Source: Chiridota heheva (Eukaryota > Echinodermata > Holothuroidea > Apodida > Chiridotidae). From it: a stretch of DNA of 64,000 nucleotides. Within the stretch, counting starts at the first letter, position 1, and the number at the start of each line of letters is the position of its first letter. The stretch is from the NCBI GenBank assembly GCA_020152595.1, contig JAIGNY010003296.1, positions 750,001 through 814,000 on the forward strand, read 5' to 3'. Both the position numbers and the translations under genes were made by a program. Shown piece by piece: positions 1 to 11,999 of the stretch. The notes beneath the pieces are model-generated. The model made no database searches, was not told where the DNA came from, and saw only the letters and a program-made list of their open reading frames with translations.

Positions 1-110
1 ACTTCTGAAAAATTGAAGAAAATTTACAGAAGATAAAAAAAATCCCGAAAATTAAAGCCAATTTTACGAAAATGAAGGAAATTTGAAGGAAATTTTTCCA
101 AAATGAGGAG
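1..110. repeat. Degenerate GAAAATTT-type low-complexity repeat
   Basis: This block is made of loosely repeated GAAAATTT / GAAGAAATTT words. The same texture recurs at 3090-3640, 7255-7340 and 59000-59600, there mostly on the other strand. It reads as a decayed minisatellite. No coding content is visible. Confidence 0.5.
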
Positions 111-1194
111 GGGGTGGAACAATCAAAAGCAATGGGGGGGGGGGGGGCAATTAAAAGGAATGTGGAGGGGGCAATCAAAAGGAATGGGTGGAAATCAAAA
201 GAAATGGGGGAATTTTTTTCCCCAGTTAGTATATTAAAAAGGCTATGATTAGTATTGAACATTGAAAACAAAAGCTACTGTATAAATGACAGTATTAACA
301 AAGCTTGATATTAAAAAAATCAAATCAAATAAGTAGGCATGGACTACAATTCGCACTGATTGGAAAAAAAAAAACAACTTTATGATAATTGCTTATCTCT
401 ACTCCTTGAGATTAACCAGAAATGATCCCAGGATTTTGAACCCATTTTAGCCACAATTGACATTGTCAATGATGTAAGTTCATTGAGAATGTATAAAGGG
501 AAATAACCTCCTAAATTAATAGTATCTCCTAGATGGATAGCATCACCAGCTTATGGGCTATAAATAATGCTTAGCTATTGAATCGATTAATTTGGTATAA
601 GTATTCAAACAAACTTGACATGGTTGAATACATCAAATGAAAGACTTAGATAACAAGTTATTTGTTTAAACCTATTATGAAACTAATTCATTTGATATAG
701 TTTTAATATAGTTTTCCTACATTCAATAAATGCGAAGGATATATCGTTATAACATTTGGGACCTTTCTTCCAATGGAAAAGCTGTATTTTAGGTAATAAT
801 TACAACTTTTTAGAGACATGGGATGAATTTTCTTGTAAATGGCTACGTGTTTTCAGTTATAACAATATTGTTTGTCTTGGCTATATTCAAGTTCAGTTCT
901 ACTTTCAAATGTTATTTTTTCTTTCTAATCATCAAGTAATTCAAACAGCATATATCTTCATCATTATAGCTTCTTCACACTCACACAAAATGTATAAGTT
1001 AACATCTTTAAAAAAAAAGTCAAATTGATGAAAAAGATTATAAAAATTGTTTAATTGAAATATTTTAGCAACTTAATTAGTATAGAATAATTTGATTTAT
1101 CAGATTTTTTATATGCGCACTCTAAAGGCAATCACATTGGACAGTACTGTTCCCAGGGTAAAGATGGAAATGACATAATATGCTAAAAGCAGTT
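111..1194. other. Non-coding, no gene seen
   Basis: G-rich imperfect repeats (GGGGG...CAATCAAAAGGAATG) occupy 111-215. The remainder is AT-rich single-copy-looking DNA. The longest open frame (756-1028, plus) has no splice context or recognisable domain and is probably chance. Confidence 0.4.
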
Positions 1195-1330
1195 GTAAAA
1201 TGATAAATTATGAAATGTACCCGTACTTGAGTACAAGTCCAAAGGCTATGAGTACGGGAACGAGTCCAACAGCCATGAGTACGAGTACGGGCATGAGTAC
1301 ACAAAAATGTACTCGAGTACGAGTATGAGT
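1195..1330. repeat. GAGTACG-rich short tandem repeat
   Basis: Imperfect tandem copies of GAGTAC(G/A) words run through this block (ACTTGAGTACAAG, ATGAGTACGGG, ACGAGTACGGG). The open frame antisense to it is a by-product of the repeat. Confidence 0.6.
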
Positions 1331-1734
1331 ATACGGACTGTATATTTCTATCTGTCTATTAAATGAATTAAGTAAATTAGTAGCCTATTCTGACAAACCC
1401 AACATCATTTATTCATTAACGTTAATAACATTATTGTTCTCCCAAGACAATGACTATGAATTTACAGATGGTAACGTAACGGTGGCGAGAATGCCACTTT
1501 TTGAATTGCGTTTATTTTTTTAAAGATTTCATGAAATGCTAAAAAATCACAACAAGCGTGGAAATGAAACGTCATAAATCGGTACGATTACATGCAGCCG
1601 TATGGAATGGTATTTTATCTTTTAATCTGGATAAAAAAATATCTGAAATTAATTTTGGACATCCAAAATTGAATTTTTGATTTCTTAAATTAATGTTAGA
1701 TTTGTTTAAATAAATTCTGGATAACTGAAATTGA

Positions 1735-2150
1735 ATTTTAAATATCTGGAATTATATCGGATATCTGGAATTATTTCGAATATCTGAAATCAAAATCGGA
1801 TATCTGGAATTCATCCGGATATCTGGAATTCATGCAGATATCTGGAATTCATTCGGATATCTGGAATTCATTCGGATATCTGGAATTCATTTGGATATCT
1901 GGAATTCATTCGGATATCTGGAATTCATTCGGATATCTGGAATTCATCCGGATATCTGGAATTCATCCGGATATCTGGAATTCATCCGGATATCTGTAAT
2001 TCACTCGGATATCTGGAATTCATTCGGATATCTGGAATTCATTCGGATATCTGGCATTAAATTCGGATATCTGAAATTTATATCCAGATATCCAAAATTC
2101 CATTTTGGATATAAAATTGAATTTCAGATATCAAAAGTTGAATTTTGGAT
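1735..2150. repeat. 19-bp minisatellite with GATATC and GAATTC cores
   Basis: Tandem units of about 19 bp (GGATATCTGGAATTCATTC) are nearly perfect between about 1795 and 2060 and decay on both flanks. Each unit carries two palindromes, GATATC and GAATTC. The flanking decay shows older units at the edges. The plus-strand frame through the array is an artefact of the repeat. Confidence 0.85.
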
Positions 2151-3089
2151 ATCAAAAATAATCGGGGAGCGGTCAAGCTGACACTGCTTCTGCCGTTTTC
2201 TTTGTCAGTTTGCGTTCTATAATGGTACTTTTAGTTCCCACCAACTGACCAATGACATCGAAACCTTTTAGGTTGAGACATAGATTTATCTGAACTGGAG
2301 GCTCCGCGTATAACGCGAATGGTTTTTTTCTTCATGATTAGGTATTCCTTGAATGCCGGGGCAGGGGCTACATGGGCCGCAGAGCAGGGGCCGGGGAGGA
2401 GTGAACGCGCTTTCACTTTTCGCAATCATTCCTGCAATTTGATAACAATTACTGTTGCAAAAGATATGAATAACAGATCATGTCCACTGAAACTGATAAT
2501 TAGAAAACATCAAATAAAAAGTGTGACACATAGAGGCATATGATATGTAGGCCTAAATAACTCATGTTGACTGTTCCCCCTCCCACTCCCTCCCAAAAAA
2601 TTAAAACGATGATATTTATATCATAAAATTTACGTCAATATCATATTTATATCCAATTTGATAACAACGGGAGATTAAGAAACAAAAGGAAAATTTATGT
2701 CCTATCTGATTACTTGTGATTATTTTTAAAAGAAGTGAAGGCCATGATAACTGAAAATCTGACAACGTGATCAAATGTATTTGTTTTTCCATGATTCATA
2801 ACAAATAAAACATCTTTAGCAATATCACGTCCAAACTATCTTCTTCTTCTTTATAATTTTGATGGGAAGGGAATGGGGAAGGGAGGGAGGGGAGAAAGTC
2901 AGGAACGTAGACAGAAATCTGAAAAGAGTGAGCGATCTTTGTTAAAAAATATTTTGTACCTGACCTAATGAGATTATCTATGCTCACGGGACTAATCTCT
3001 ACTGGGCAAAAGGGAGGGTCTGAACTCTCTGTTCCTCCCTCCCCCTTCCCAAAAAAAAGATACTTTAAGGGTAACCTAAAAGGTTTGAA
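2151..3089. other. Non-coding, no gene seen
   Basis: Unremarkable AT-rich DNA with a short GC-rich patch at 2350-2420. Open frames on both strands around 2231-2543 overlap each other and show no domain or splice context. Confidence 0.35.
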
Positions 3090-3640
3090 ATTAGAGAAAA
3101 AAAAATTCTCGAAAATTTGAACAAATTTTTTAGAAAATTGCCTGATTAAATTGGTAAATTGGCTGAATCATTTTCGGAAAATTTACTCATTTTTAATATA
3201 ATTGGCGGGAGAGGGGAGAAGTGGAGAGGGGAGTGGGGGTGACTAAAGGGGAAGAGACCGCTTCTATTGGACCCTGGCTATGTCCCTGTCCGATAAATGG
3301 AAGTGGGACAAATGCAAATTTTCGTATACAGAAAATTTGTTAGTTGCTTGCTATCGGGGAAATTCCCTTCATTTTCGGAATTTTTTCTTCAATTTTCGGG
3401 AATTCCTTTCAATTTCCAACAATTTTCTTAAATTTTCAATCAATTTTCTTGATTTTGGAAAAATTCTTTTCGGATAATTTTCTTCATTTCGGAAATTGCC
3501 CTCATTTTCGTGCAAATTTCTTCAATTTTGGGGAAATTGCTTTCGTTTTTGGAAAATTTCCTATATAAAACAATTTTCTTCAATTTTTGGAATATTTTTC
3601 GTTTTTGGACAATTTTCGGAAAATTCTCTTTATTCAAAAT
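3090..3640. repeat. Degenerate TTTTCGGAAATT low-complexity repeat
   Basis: Irregular repetition of words such as TTTTCGGAAATT, CTTCAATTTTCG and AAATTTCCTTCATTTTCG. It strongly resembles the block at 59000-59600 next to the LDLa exon. Open frames here are rich in Phe/Asn/Ile because of the repeat and are not genes. Confidence 0.6.
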
Positions 3641-5596
3641 TTCTTTAATTTATATCCACTGTTTTTATAAACGTCTCTTTTGTCGCCTTTCCTCCGTTTT
3701 CTCGCTCCTACAGCTCCCCTCACCGCCCCTAGCTTTGCCCCGCTCCTAGCTATGTCCCCCTTAGGAGGAAGAACGGAAGAGATGAATTATTTACCAATTC
3801 TAGAGTTCTTTTACTTTGCATTCTTTTAGATCAGTTCATTCCATACGTGCGTGCCCCTCACCCTCCCTCAACTTGGGCCCATGGGCTAGAGTGAAAAGGT
3901 CTTGTAAACATACTACTTTTGCAGAGAGGTAAACCCTCAAAGTGTCCCGTCTGGTGATTATTCAACTTGATTCAAATAGACATACGGCAAGAAAGTATAT
4001 CAAAAACTATATACATCATCTACAGTAAACAAATTAAAATTCTCAAAATAGAGATTCATACAGGTCTATTAGACTGTCAGAGTGTACATTAATTTGAAAA
4101 AATGTCTCAAACTAATCTAAATAGATTAGGGTTAGGTTGAGGTTTAGGCTTCATAACCTCCCTGTATGTTGGGCAATATTTCACTTTTCGTTTCGAACAT
4201 TTGACCAGGGGAAGGGTTCATGCATGCACAAAGATAAGGCGGTAGGGAGCCATAATGTAAATCTTCACAGATTGCCAGGGGCGTCGCGAGCGTTCACACA
4301 TGGGGGCAAAGAAAAAGGAGAGGGGGGGAGGGGGGACTTATCTAAATTTGCCTGATTTCTTTCAAAGTGTCCGAATTTTAGGTAACATTCACATACATAT
4401 TAATATTTGCAGTTCCAAGTTATGTATTTTGAAGTGTCCGGAACACGGCATGAACTTTTTCTGTGTGTGTGTGTGGTTTTCTTTTAATTTATTTCCTTTT
4501 TTACTATTTATTTATTTTTTTGCTTTTCAAAATTTGCGGTTAAGTTTTAGATCATGATTAAAAAAACTAACTTATGGTCAGGGGCGGATCCAGAAGGTGG
4601 GGTTTCAAGGTTGTACACTCCGTCTTCGGTGGTTGTAAACGCCTTGACCTAAAATGTGCCCTTGTATATTTGTCATTGTGCCGTGCCCAACCTCCTACCC
4701 CTGTTCTCCGCACCCATCCGATGCCTACCAAATAAATCGCATATTTGATATGTGATTCTCTCTTCAAAGTGAGCTGATCAAAAGCTAAAAATCGTGGTTT
4801 CCGGAGCTTTACCCATTGACCCCTTGTGGGCAGTGGTATATGCTTTCGGCACCAGAGGTTGCAAAAAGTGCCCAAAAATATGACATTTTAATCCAAAATT
4901 TGGCCAAATGAAAAATATTAAATATCAACTGATGTCGAACAAACTGAAATAAGTGAATCACTACCAATTTAATATAATGGATGATTTTTTAAACACAGTA
5001 AGCCCATAAACCAATTCAAGCCATTTTAAACTAAATTTCTGCAACTTTTAGCAAAATTTAAGCAATTTACGCAAATTTTGAATTATCTAAGCGATTTTTC
5101 ACCTTATTTGTATTATTGTAAACAAACTTTGGTACTTTTAACCAAATTTGTAAATTTGTACCAGATTTGGGCCATTTGAAAGAAAATTTGGGCGAAATTT
5201 TAAAGTTTTTGGACAAAAGAAAATTGTCCTACTTGAATATTTCACCACACAGTTATCATTTTCAGATTGACTTCACACAAGAGGGCACAGACCTTGGCAA
5301 GGGAAGGAAAACGGCCCCATTTCCAACGCTGGTCGCGGCTCTGGCCTATATCACCCATGTCATAATTTTATGTGATAGTGCCAATAAAGCACATGCTGTC
5401 TACATGTGCGGTGTGTCATGCAAGGCATCTCGAAGCAAGGAGTTGCCATTGCTCCCTGCTCGAGGACTCTCACAACCAATGTAGTCCGAAAAGTTGCTGT
5501 TCCCCAGCCAATTAGCCAGTGGAATAAGGTTATAGTAAAATTTCCGGAAAGCAGAGCTTTTTACCAGAATTTTTCGAATATTAAGCTCGTAATTAC
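3641..5596. other. Non-coding, transposon debris only
   Basis: No supported exon. The segment at about 4578-4900 begins with GGGGCGGATCCAGAAGG, a word recurring in altered form at 58793-58830, so it is probably a shared dispersed repeat. The plus frame at 5167-5484 has an acceptor-like CATTTTCAG at about 5265 but no recognisable product. Confidence 0.35.
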
Positions 5597-5955
5597 GGAG
5601 CCCGGGATGTGACACAAGAAAATCTTTTTTTTTTTAATATGTATCTCGTTCTCCCGATATCTCGTTCCCACATGAAATATCTTCGCACGAGATAATATCT
5701 TGTTCCCACGAGATATTATTTCGTTCCCACGAGATTTTATCTCGTTCCCACGAGATATTATTTCGTTCCCACGAGAATCTAACCCTAAGCCAGATAATAA
5801 CTCGTTCCCACGAGATATCATCTTGTCCTATATCGTTTCCACGAGATATTATCTCTTTCCCACGAGACATTATCTCCTTCCCACGAGATATTATATCATG
5901 GGAACAAGTTTAAAAAAGAATTTTTTTTTCTATTACAATCACTTCCCGGGCTCCG
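5597..5955. mobile_element. Fold-back MITE filled with CTCGTTCCCACGAG palindromes
   Basis: The block is bounded by inverted termini CGGAGCCCGGGA (5597-5608) and TCCCGGGCTCCG (5944-5955); similarity continues inward through T-rich arms. The interior (about 5645-5900) is a tandem array of about 21-22 bp units reading ATATTATCTCGTTCCCACGAG with variants. Each unit contains the palindrome CTCGT-TCCC-ACGAG. Open frames on both strands are repeat artefacts. No transposase is present. Confidence 0.7.
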
Positions 5956-6834
5956 CACAAAATAGTCAATTTCTTGGACCTATTTTTGAAGAAATGTCTG
6001 AAATTTTGAGCAAATAAAATCGATAAATTGTATGATATTTTTTATTTTTAATAAATATTTCGAAAACTAACTATTTGTATTTTTAAATTAGGCAGATTTT
6101 CCGGAAAACTTACAGAACTTTTTTTCCAGAAAATTTCCAGTTTTTGTATCATTTCGATTTCTTCAGCTCTTTTTCTGAATTTTTGCAAAAAACAAATCCT
6201 GGCCAGGGTAGAATTTTGCTCCAAGCTTCTATTCCTTGTTTCCCCCCCCCCCCCCCTCCCCTCCATTACAAAAATTATAGTGACCACTGGTCATTATTCG
6301 TATTCTTGCCTCCCTTTAAAAATTCCCGGATGATCCACCCCTACATGCATGATGACGAAATTAAACAATAAGGATAGGATTATTGTTATTATCTGTAGTA
6401 TACCATGTATACAGGGACATGTTCTGGAAATAAATAAAGCTTAGATCATTTATTTCTCGACAGAAAAAAAAATCGTTATATATATATATACAAATATATC
6501 ATGATTCGGATAAATTAGGAAATCTTATATCGTTCTTTGGAATCGTAGATTTTGAGATTAGGAAGTGTGACATGTTTAAGATATTGATTGAAATAATTGG
6601 GAAAAATGATATCATTTTTGGAGTAATCTTAAAATCTATACAATTATTTGGAAACATCGGAAAAACGGATAATTTTAAAAAATGTGGAAATTTAATCAAC
6701 AACTATTTTTAAAATAATCAAAAACTTTGATATTACGGTTTATAAAAATCGGGATTTTTTTTAATCTGGTTCGGAAACACAGCAGAAATTGGGATCATGA
6801 TTTGGAAAAATCTGGAAATTTAGAACCTGATTCG
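5956..6834. other. Non-coding, no gene seen
   Basis: AT-rich DNA with a C homopolymer run (about 6241-6256) and a short TA run near 6478. No splice-flanked reading frame was found. Confidence 0.35.
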
Positions 6835-7245
6835 GAACAAGTCAGATATAATCTTAGTTAAAGTCAATTTGATATAAAAAGAAAGTTTGATCTGACCAGA
6901 TGAAGCTATATATGACCTTGCTTAAAGCCAATTTAATATACAAATAAGCTTTAATCTGGTCAGATCAAGCCAGATATAACCTTGATTAAAGCCAATTTGA
7001 AATACAATTAAAGCTTGATCTGGCTAGAAAAAGCCAGATATAATCTTAATTCAAGTCAATTTGATATGAAAAGAAAGTTTGATCTGACCAGATAAAGCCA
7101 TATTTGATCTTGTTAAAGCCAACTTGATACAGAAATAAATATACAAATAAAGTTTGATCTGATCCAGATATAATCTTTATCAAAAGTCAATTTGATATGA
7201 AAAGAATGTTTGATCTGACCAATTTGATCTTGCTTAAAGCCAGAA
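6835..7245. repeat. Degenerate tandem repeat, about 65-70 bp unit
   Basis: Repeated core words AAAGCCAATTTGATATA, AAAGTTTGATCTGACCAGA and AGCCAGATATAATCTTAATTA recur in the same order about every 65-70 bp, five to six times. It is non-coding. Confidence 0.7.
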
Positions 7246-7689
7246 ATTTAAAGTAAAATGAAGGTAATTATACGAAAATTATAGACATTTCACAAAAATG
7301 TGAAATATTTTACGAAAAGTGAAGGAAGTTTTCCGAAAGTTGAAGACTTCCAGAAGAAAAAAAAAGCCATCTGGCCATGGAATGTGACTCATCAAAATCA
7401 AATTAGTAGACCTTCATAATTAGATGGAAGGGGTGGGGGATTTTGGGGGAGGTGCCAACTGGTACTTGACCCCCTTGGAAAAATTATTGGGGAGAGGGCA
7501 CGGCCCGGCATCCGCTTCGTACGGCCCTAAATTTGATCCTTTTTCAATCAATGATAATTATAGAAAAGAATAAACATATTTATTCAACCTTTATCATTTT
7601 GTTTCTTTTAAACTAGAACGGTAAATACCGTCATGGTTCGCTTGCCTATGCAAATTGACCCATATCATATAATCCGGCCAATTATAAAA
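7246..7689. other. Non-coding, no gene seen
   Basis: A short stretch of GAAAATT-type repeat (7255-7340) is followed by G-rich DNA resembling the edge of a dispersed repeat (about 7420-7530). No gene. Confidence 0.35.
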
Positions 7690-8760
7690 ATGGCATCCCA
7701 CACTTAAGTCCCACATGGCATTCTATGTCCCACATGGCATTCCACCCCATGTTCCACATGGCATCCCACCCCATGTCCCACATGGCATCTACTTCATGTC
7801 CCACATGGCATCCCACTCCATGTCCCACATGGCATCCCTCCCCATGACCCACAAGGCATCCCACTCCATGTCCCACATGGCATCCTACCCCATGTTCCAC
7901 ATGACATCCCATCCTATGTCCCACATGGCATTCCACCATATCTCCCACATGGCATCCCACCCCATGTCCCACATGACATTCCATGTCCCACATGGCATTC
8001 CATTATATGTCCCACAGGATATCCCATCCTATAACCCACATGGCATCCCACCTTATGTCCCACATGGCATCCCACCCCATGTCCCACATGGCATCCTACC
8101 CCATGTCCCACACGACATCCCATCCCATGTCCCACATGGCATTCCACCATATCTCCCACATGGCATCCCACCCCATGTCCCACATGGCATTCCACCATAT
8201 CTCCCACATGGCATTTCACCCCATATCCCACATGACATCCCATGTCCCACATGGCATTCCATCATATGTCCCACAGTGCACTCCACCATATCTCCCACAT
8301 GGCATTCCACCACACAGTGTCTCACATGGCATATTCCACCATATGTCCCACATGACATCCCTCCCTATGTCCCACAAGGCATCCCTCCCTGGGTCCTGCA
8401 TCAGTGGCTTCCCACCTGATGTCCCACATGGCATCCTACCATATGTTCCACATGGTATCCCTCCCAATGTCCCAATGAAATCCTACTTTATGTACCACAT
8501 GGCATCACATCCCATGTTCCCATGGCCTCCCACCCTATGTCCCACATAGCCTCCTACCCTATGTCACACATGGCATCCTACCTTATGTCACACATGGCAT
8601 CCTACCTTATGTCACACATGGCATCACAAGCTATGTCACACTCTGTGTTACTCGTGGCATCCCACCATGTCCCACATGGCATTCTACCCTGTTCCACATG
8701 GCATCCCACCTCATGTCCCACATGGCATCCCACCCCATGTCCCACATGACTTCCCATAGA
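7690..8760. repeat. 24-bp minisatellite (CCCACATGGCATCCCACC...)
   Basis: About 45 tandem units of 24 bp, core CCCACATGGCATCCCACCCC followed by ATGT. Units vary by substitutions and small indels. Because 24 is divisible by three, several frames stay open on both strands, giving 100-234-residue frames (periodic His/Pro/Ser/Met on plus, Gly/Cys/His/Met on minus). These are most simply repeat artefacts. A detached partial copy lies at about 8942-8990. Confidence 0.9.
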
Positions 8761-9737
8761 CTCCATAAGAAGTCTCATCCTAGCTATCACAGTCACTGAT
8801 TGAGCATTCTATGTATGAAAGTGTCACTTCATATAATAACTTATATGCAAATGAGTTGTTGAATAAGAAAAACAGGTGGAGTCAAATAATTATGCCTGAT
8901 GTAGCCCTTGGTGTATACAACATGGTAAATATTATATCATATGTCCCTCATGGCCCCCATCCATGTCCCACATGGCATCCCTCCCTATGTTTATATGCAA
9001 TCACATCTTGTCACACTCCCTGACTAAGCATGCTAAATAAAAAAGTCTAGTCAGGTCATATACTGTAGTAACTTTATGCAAATGACCACAATGATAAAGG
9101 TGGAGTTTAAAAAATTATGCCTGATATAACTGTTTGGTGCCCAAATATTTTGAAGAATCTTAAGGATTTCATATCTCAAGTGCTACAAGAGAGACTTGAG
9201 GATCTCTGAAGAATATTGGTAAATTATACAATTTTACAGTTATCTTCTAAGAAAATATCAAATGTATTGTAGACTTTTTAAGGAACTGGTCTTTAATCCT
9301 AGCATAAGTACCTCTGAAAAACTTTAACATTTTATAAGGAAATTCTGAGGAATTCTCATAAAACTTTAACATTTCTGAGGAAATCTCAGGATAAATCTGT
9401 GGAAGGCCGGACGGCCGGACGGACGTAATCGCCATTACATAGGTTCCCATGAATGCTTCGCATGCGGACCAAAAATGACGTGCCTTTGCTTTGTCCATGA
9501 AATCATCGTCGGCAATTGGCGCGTTTAAGTTCATTTTATATTCATAAATCTGAGTGGGCGTGAATACGTACAGAAGAAAAGGAACAACTTTTCAGAGTTT
9601 GGGGATTGACTGAATAAGGCATGTGATATGTCCTCTATAGGCTAGCGCACTCTGGCTACACTACTGAAAAGTTTTTTCGGCCTGTAGCATGTGCTTTACT
9701 CATAACTTTATACATTGTTATTTAAAATCGAACCAAG
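8761..9737. other. Non-coding; dispersed-repeat fragment on minus strand
   Basis: The minus strand of 9390-9540 contains GAAGCATTCATGGGAACCTATG and CCGTCCGGCCGTCCGGCC, which looks like part of a dispersed repeat rather than an exon. Related words recur in tandem near 8820-8900 and 9040-9130 (CAAATGA, AGGTGGAGT, AATTATGCCTGAT). Confidence 0.35.
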
Positions 9738-9799
9738 AAGGAAATGATACTCATCCAGATCCAAAGAAGTACCGCAAGCTGCAGACCAAGTCCGTTAAG
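9738..9799 (+). CDS. Weak internal exon candidate, unidentified gene
   Basis: The stretch reads in frame as a polar segment (DTHPDPKKYRKLQTKSVK) and ends at AAG|GTATAT, a donor-like site in phase 0. That phase matches the acceptor of the better terminal exon at 11618, so the two could be joined. The 5' boundary is uncertain: AG at 9736-9737 and 9739-9740 are possible, and a pyrimidine tract with TAG lies at about 9688. I do not recognise the product. Confidence 0.28.
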
Positions 9800-10742
9800 G
9801 TATATTCATTGTTTTACCAATCATATACTCAGTCTTATTCCGCAATCCATCATCATCGCGAAAAATGTCGTTGATTCTGATTATATAATACACATTCTTG
9901 TAGTTATACTCTCCATTGTTCTTGTCAATAACTGCGTCTATAAAGGCTGTGCAAGAGAACAGTTCATGTACACGGTATTGAATTAATCACCTTACAAACG
10001 TCTGATCATTCTGTCGACAGAAATTTTAGACAAGAGGGATAGACCAAAAAGATGCTGGTCTGTACTGACAAAATAGCACCCTAACTGACCACGATCAGAC
10101 GATTAATGATACTTACATTCAGGGCGGCGAGGCCTGGGAGAAAACTAACATTTAGGGGCTCATGTGATTGGAGGGTAAAAGTACTTACCCCAACCGACGC
10201 ATAATACCTGAATACCGTAGGAGACAAGCCATGGTGGCTCTTTTCCCATCTTTCCGCTCTCGTTGGGTATTTTTCTGTAATCATATGATTACCTCGGTTT
10301 ATAGTCGAACATAATAATCAATGAATTTAGTACTGTCTGTACTCCTTCACCCATATATGTCAATTCATGAGGTATTTTTTCCCCTTTTCAACGTCATCTT
10401 CTTTACGATTAACACTACGTCGAAGTTATTCAGTCAACTCTTTATTAATATAATACACACCCGTCCCGAGATCCTCTTTCTCTGTTATTCTTATTCGTCC
10501 CCTCTGCTATATCTAGCATCCTGTCATCAGTAATCTCTGTCTCGCTGGTAGAAATTTCAGACTCTCGGTCAATGTTGGTATCAGAATACGTCTCATTGGC
10601 CTGGGCTTTAGGCCTATCGTCGCTGGTTGGGGTATCATGATGACGATTTTAGTAAAATATATCCTTCCCCACCACCCCCTCCCCCTCACTTGCTCACCCA
10701 CTGAAGTGGGAGTCCATGACGTCATCATTTTGGTACCATATA

Positions 10743-11257
10743 CAGTCCGGTTTGTACCCTGATCGGGAGAACAGTTTTGTTCTTCCGACCGGGGATCCTT
10801 TACAGAAGTATTCCACAATGCATCTATTCAAGTTCAAAGTTTATATGAAAAAACATAAGAATCAGACACATTTCGAGCGCTGTGAACTATGAAGGGGTCA
10901 AGTTTTTCTTCCCGATTTGAAATAACTGCATTATGTATTATCTTTTCACTGTGCGCTTTTAAAATTTACAGTGCGGTTTTCAAGAAATTTAAAAAAAGTG
11001 ATGAATTCTTATCATGTGTTACCGTTAGGCAGTCGCGCTTTAACAAGGTTTTCTGAAATTATGAGAAATAACTGGAGATTTGTGATTTTTTTTTCTCTCA
11101 CCAATAACTGCGTGATAGTAACGAAATTGTTTTACTTTCGCGAAATTGAATATGAACAAAGCAAACTGTGTTACAAACCTTCAATGAAACGACTGATAAG
11201 CGTCTATGAATCGGGGGGTTATTTTGAGTCCCCTGATCGGCGGTACAAACCGAACAG
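10743..11257. mobile_element. CAGT-terminal MITE, copy A (515 bp, 5-bp TSD)
   Basis: Begins CAGTCCGGTTTGTACC and ends GGTACAAACCGAACAG, forming 16-bp imperfect terminal inverted repeats. It is flanked on both sides by ATATA (10738-10742 and 11258-11262), a perfect 5-bp target duplication. Sub-terminal GATCGGGAGAAC and CCTGATCGGC words also face each other. The interior matches copy B at 26054-26617 in the opposite orientation. No transposase coding is visible. Confidence 0.85.
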
Positions 11258-11617
11258 ATATAGCTTCACTGATAGGGATGTATAAGCTCAGATTCACTAT
11301 AGGTGCTAAGAAGCTTTAAACGCCAACAATATCGGCGCAACGGTGGGGGGGAGGGGGTTAAAGGAGACTGGGTCACTCTGTCCTTTTCTTCTCTCCCAGG
11401 TTTTGTAGTTCGTCCGAGGAGAAAATGAAGGATGTACGTGCGGTGAGGGAGGGATTAAAAGACGTGCGAAGGGGAGGCGGGGGGGGGGGGGGTTGTTGTT
11501 GTTAAGTCCTTGCATTGTTTCTCATACCTATTTAACTGTTGTTGTGTACTGGTTACATGTACTCAGCACGCGTATTCCAGCGCTTTAATGAGCCTCATTC
11601 TTCCCCTTTCCCTTCAG

Positions 11618-11737
11618 TTCGTGGTGCAGGGCGCCGAAACTAGACGCCAAGAATTTCAGAGGACACAAATTAAAAATGGGTTCGACTGTACATTGAAACG
11701 GCTGGGCGAAATTGAAGAGCAATTAAACTATTCATAA
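11618..11737 (+). CDS. Probable 3'-terminal exon of an unidentified gene
   Basis: A strong pyrimidine tract and acceptor (TTCCCCTTTCCCTTCAG) at 11601-11617 precede 39 sense codons ending in TAA. The peptide is hydrophilic and probably helical, starting FVVQGAETRRQEFQRT and ending LGEIEEQLNYS. It reads in phase 0 from the acceptor, the same phase as the donor at 9799. Codon use looks more protein-like than neighbouring repeats. I do not recognise the family. The rest of the gene would lie to the left, but only one weak upstream exon was found in this window. No clear AATAAA follows closely. Confidence 0.45.
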   Translation, partial: FVVQGAETRRQEFQRTQIKNGFDCTLKRLGEIEEQLNYS

Positions 11738-11999
11738 CCAAAACATTTCTAAGTGTTCACAATCAAAAAAGTTTTGTACAAGAATATATGCGCCTATTGC
11801 AGTGGCGTGCATATTCATATTTTAGGCCTTCTTGCTGGTTGCCAAGGAGTGCCTGACGTCACATTGCCACTGCTCACATGCTAAGGTGTCTTATCATTTC
11901 ATTTAAGATAGCTTTGCCTATGCAAAGGCATTTTACCTTCTGAGAGGGTTTTTTTTTTCGAGTAATCGGTAAATTTTCATTTTCAAAATTTTGGCAAGT

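Noticed and set aside
7690-8985. Minisatellite considered as a CRISPR-like array
   Set aside because: Units are contiguous with no unique spacers, and the genome is animal.
9247-9534. 95-residue minus-strand frame as a gene
   Set aside because: No domain or splice context; the GGCCGGACGGCCGGACGG and CATGGGAACCTATG words look like dispersed-repeat sequence.
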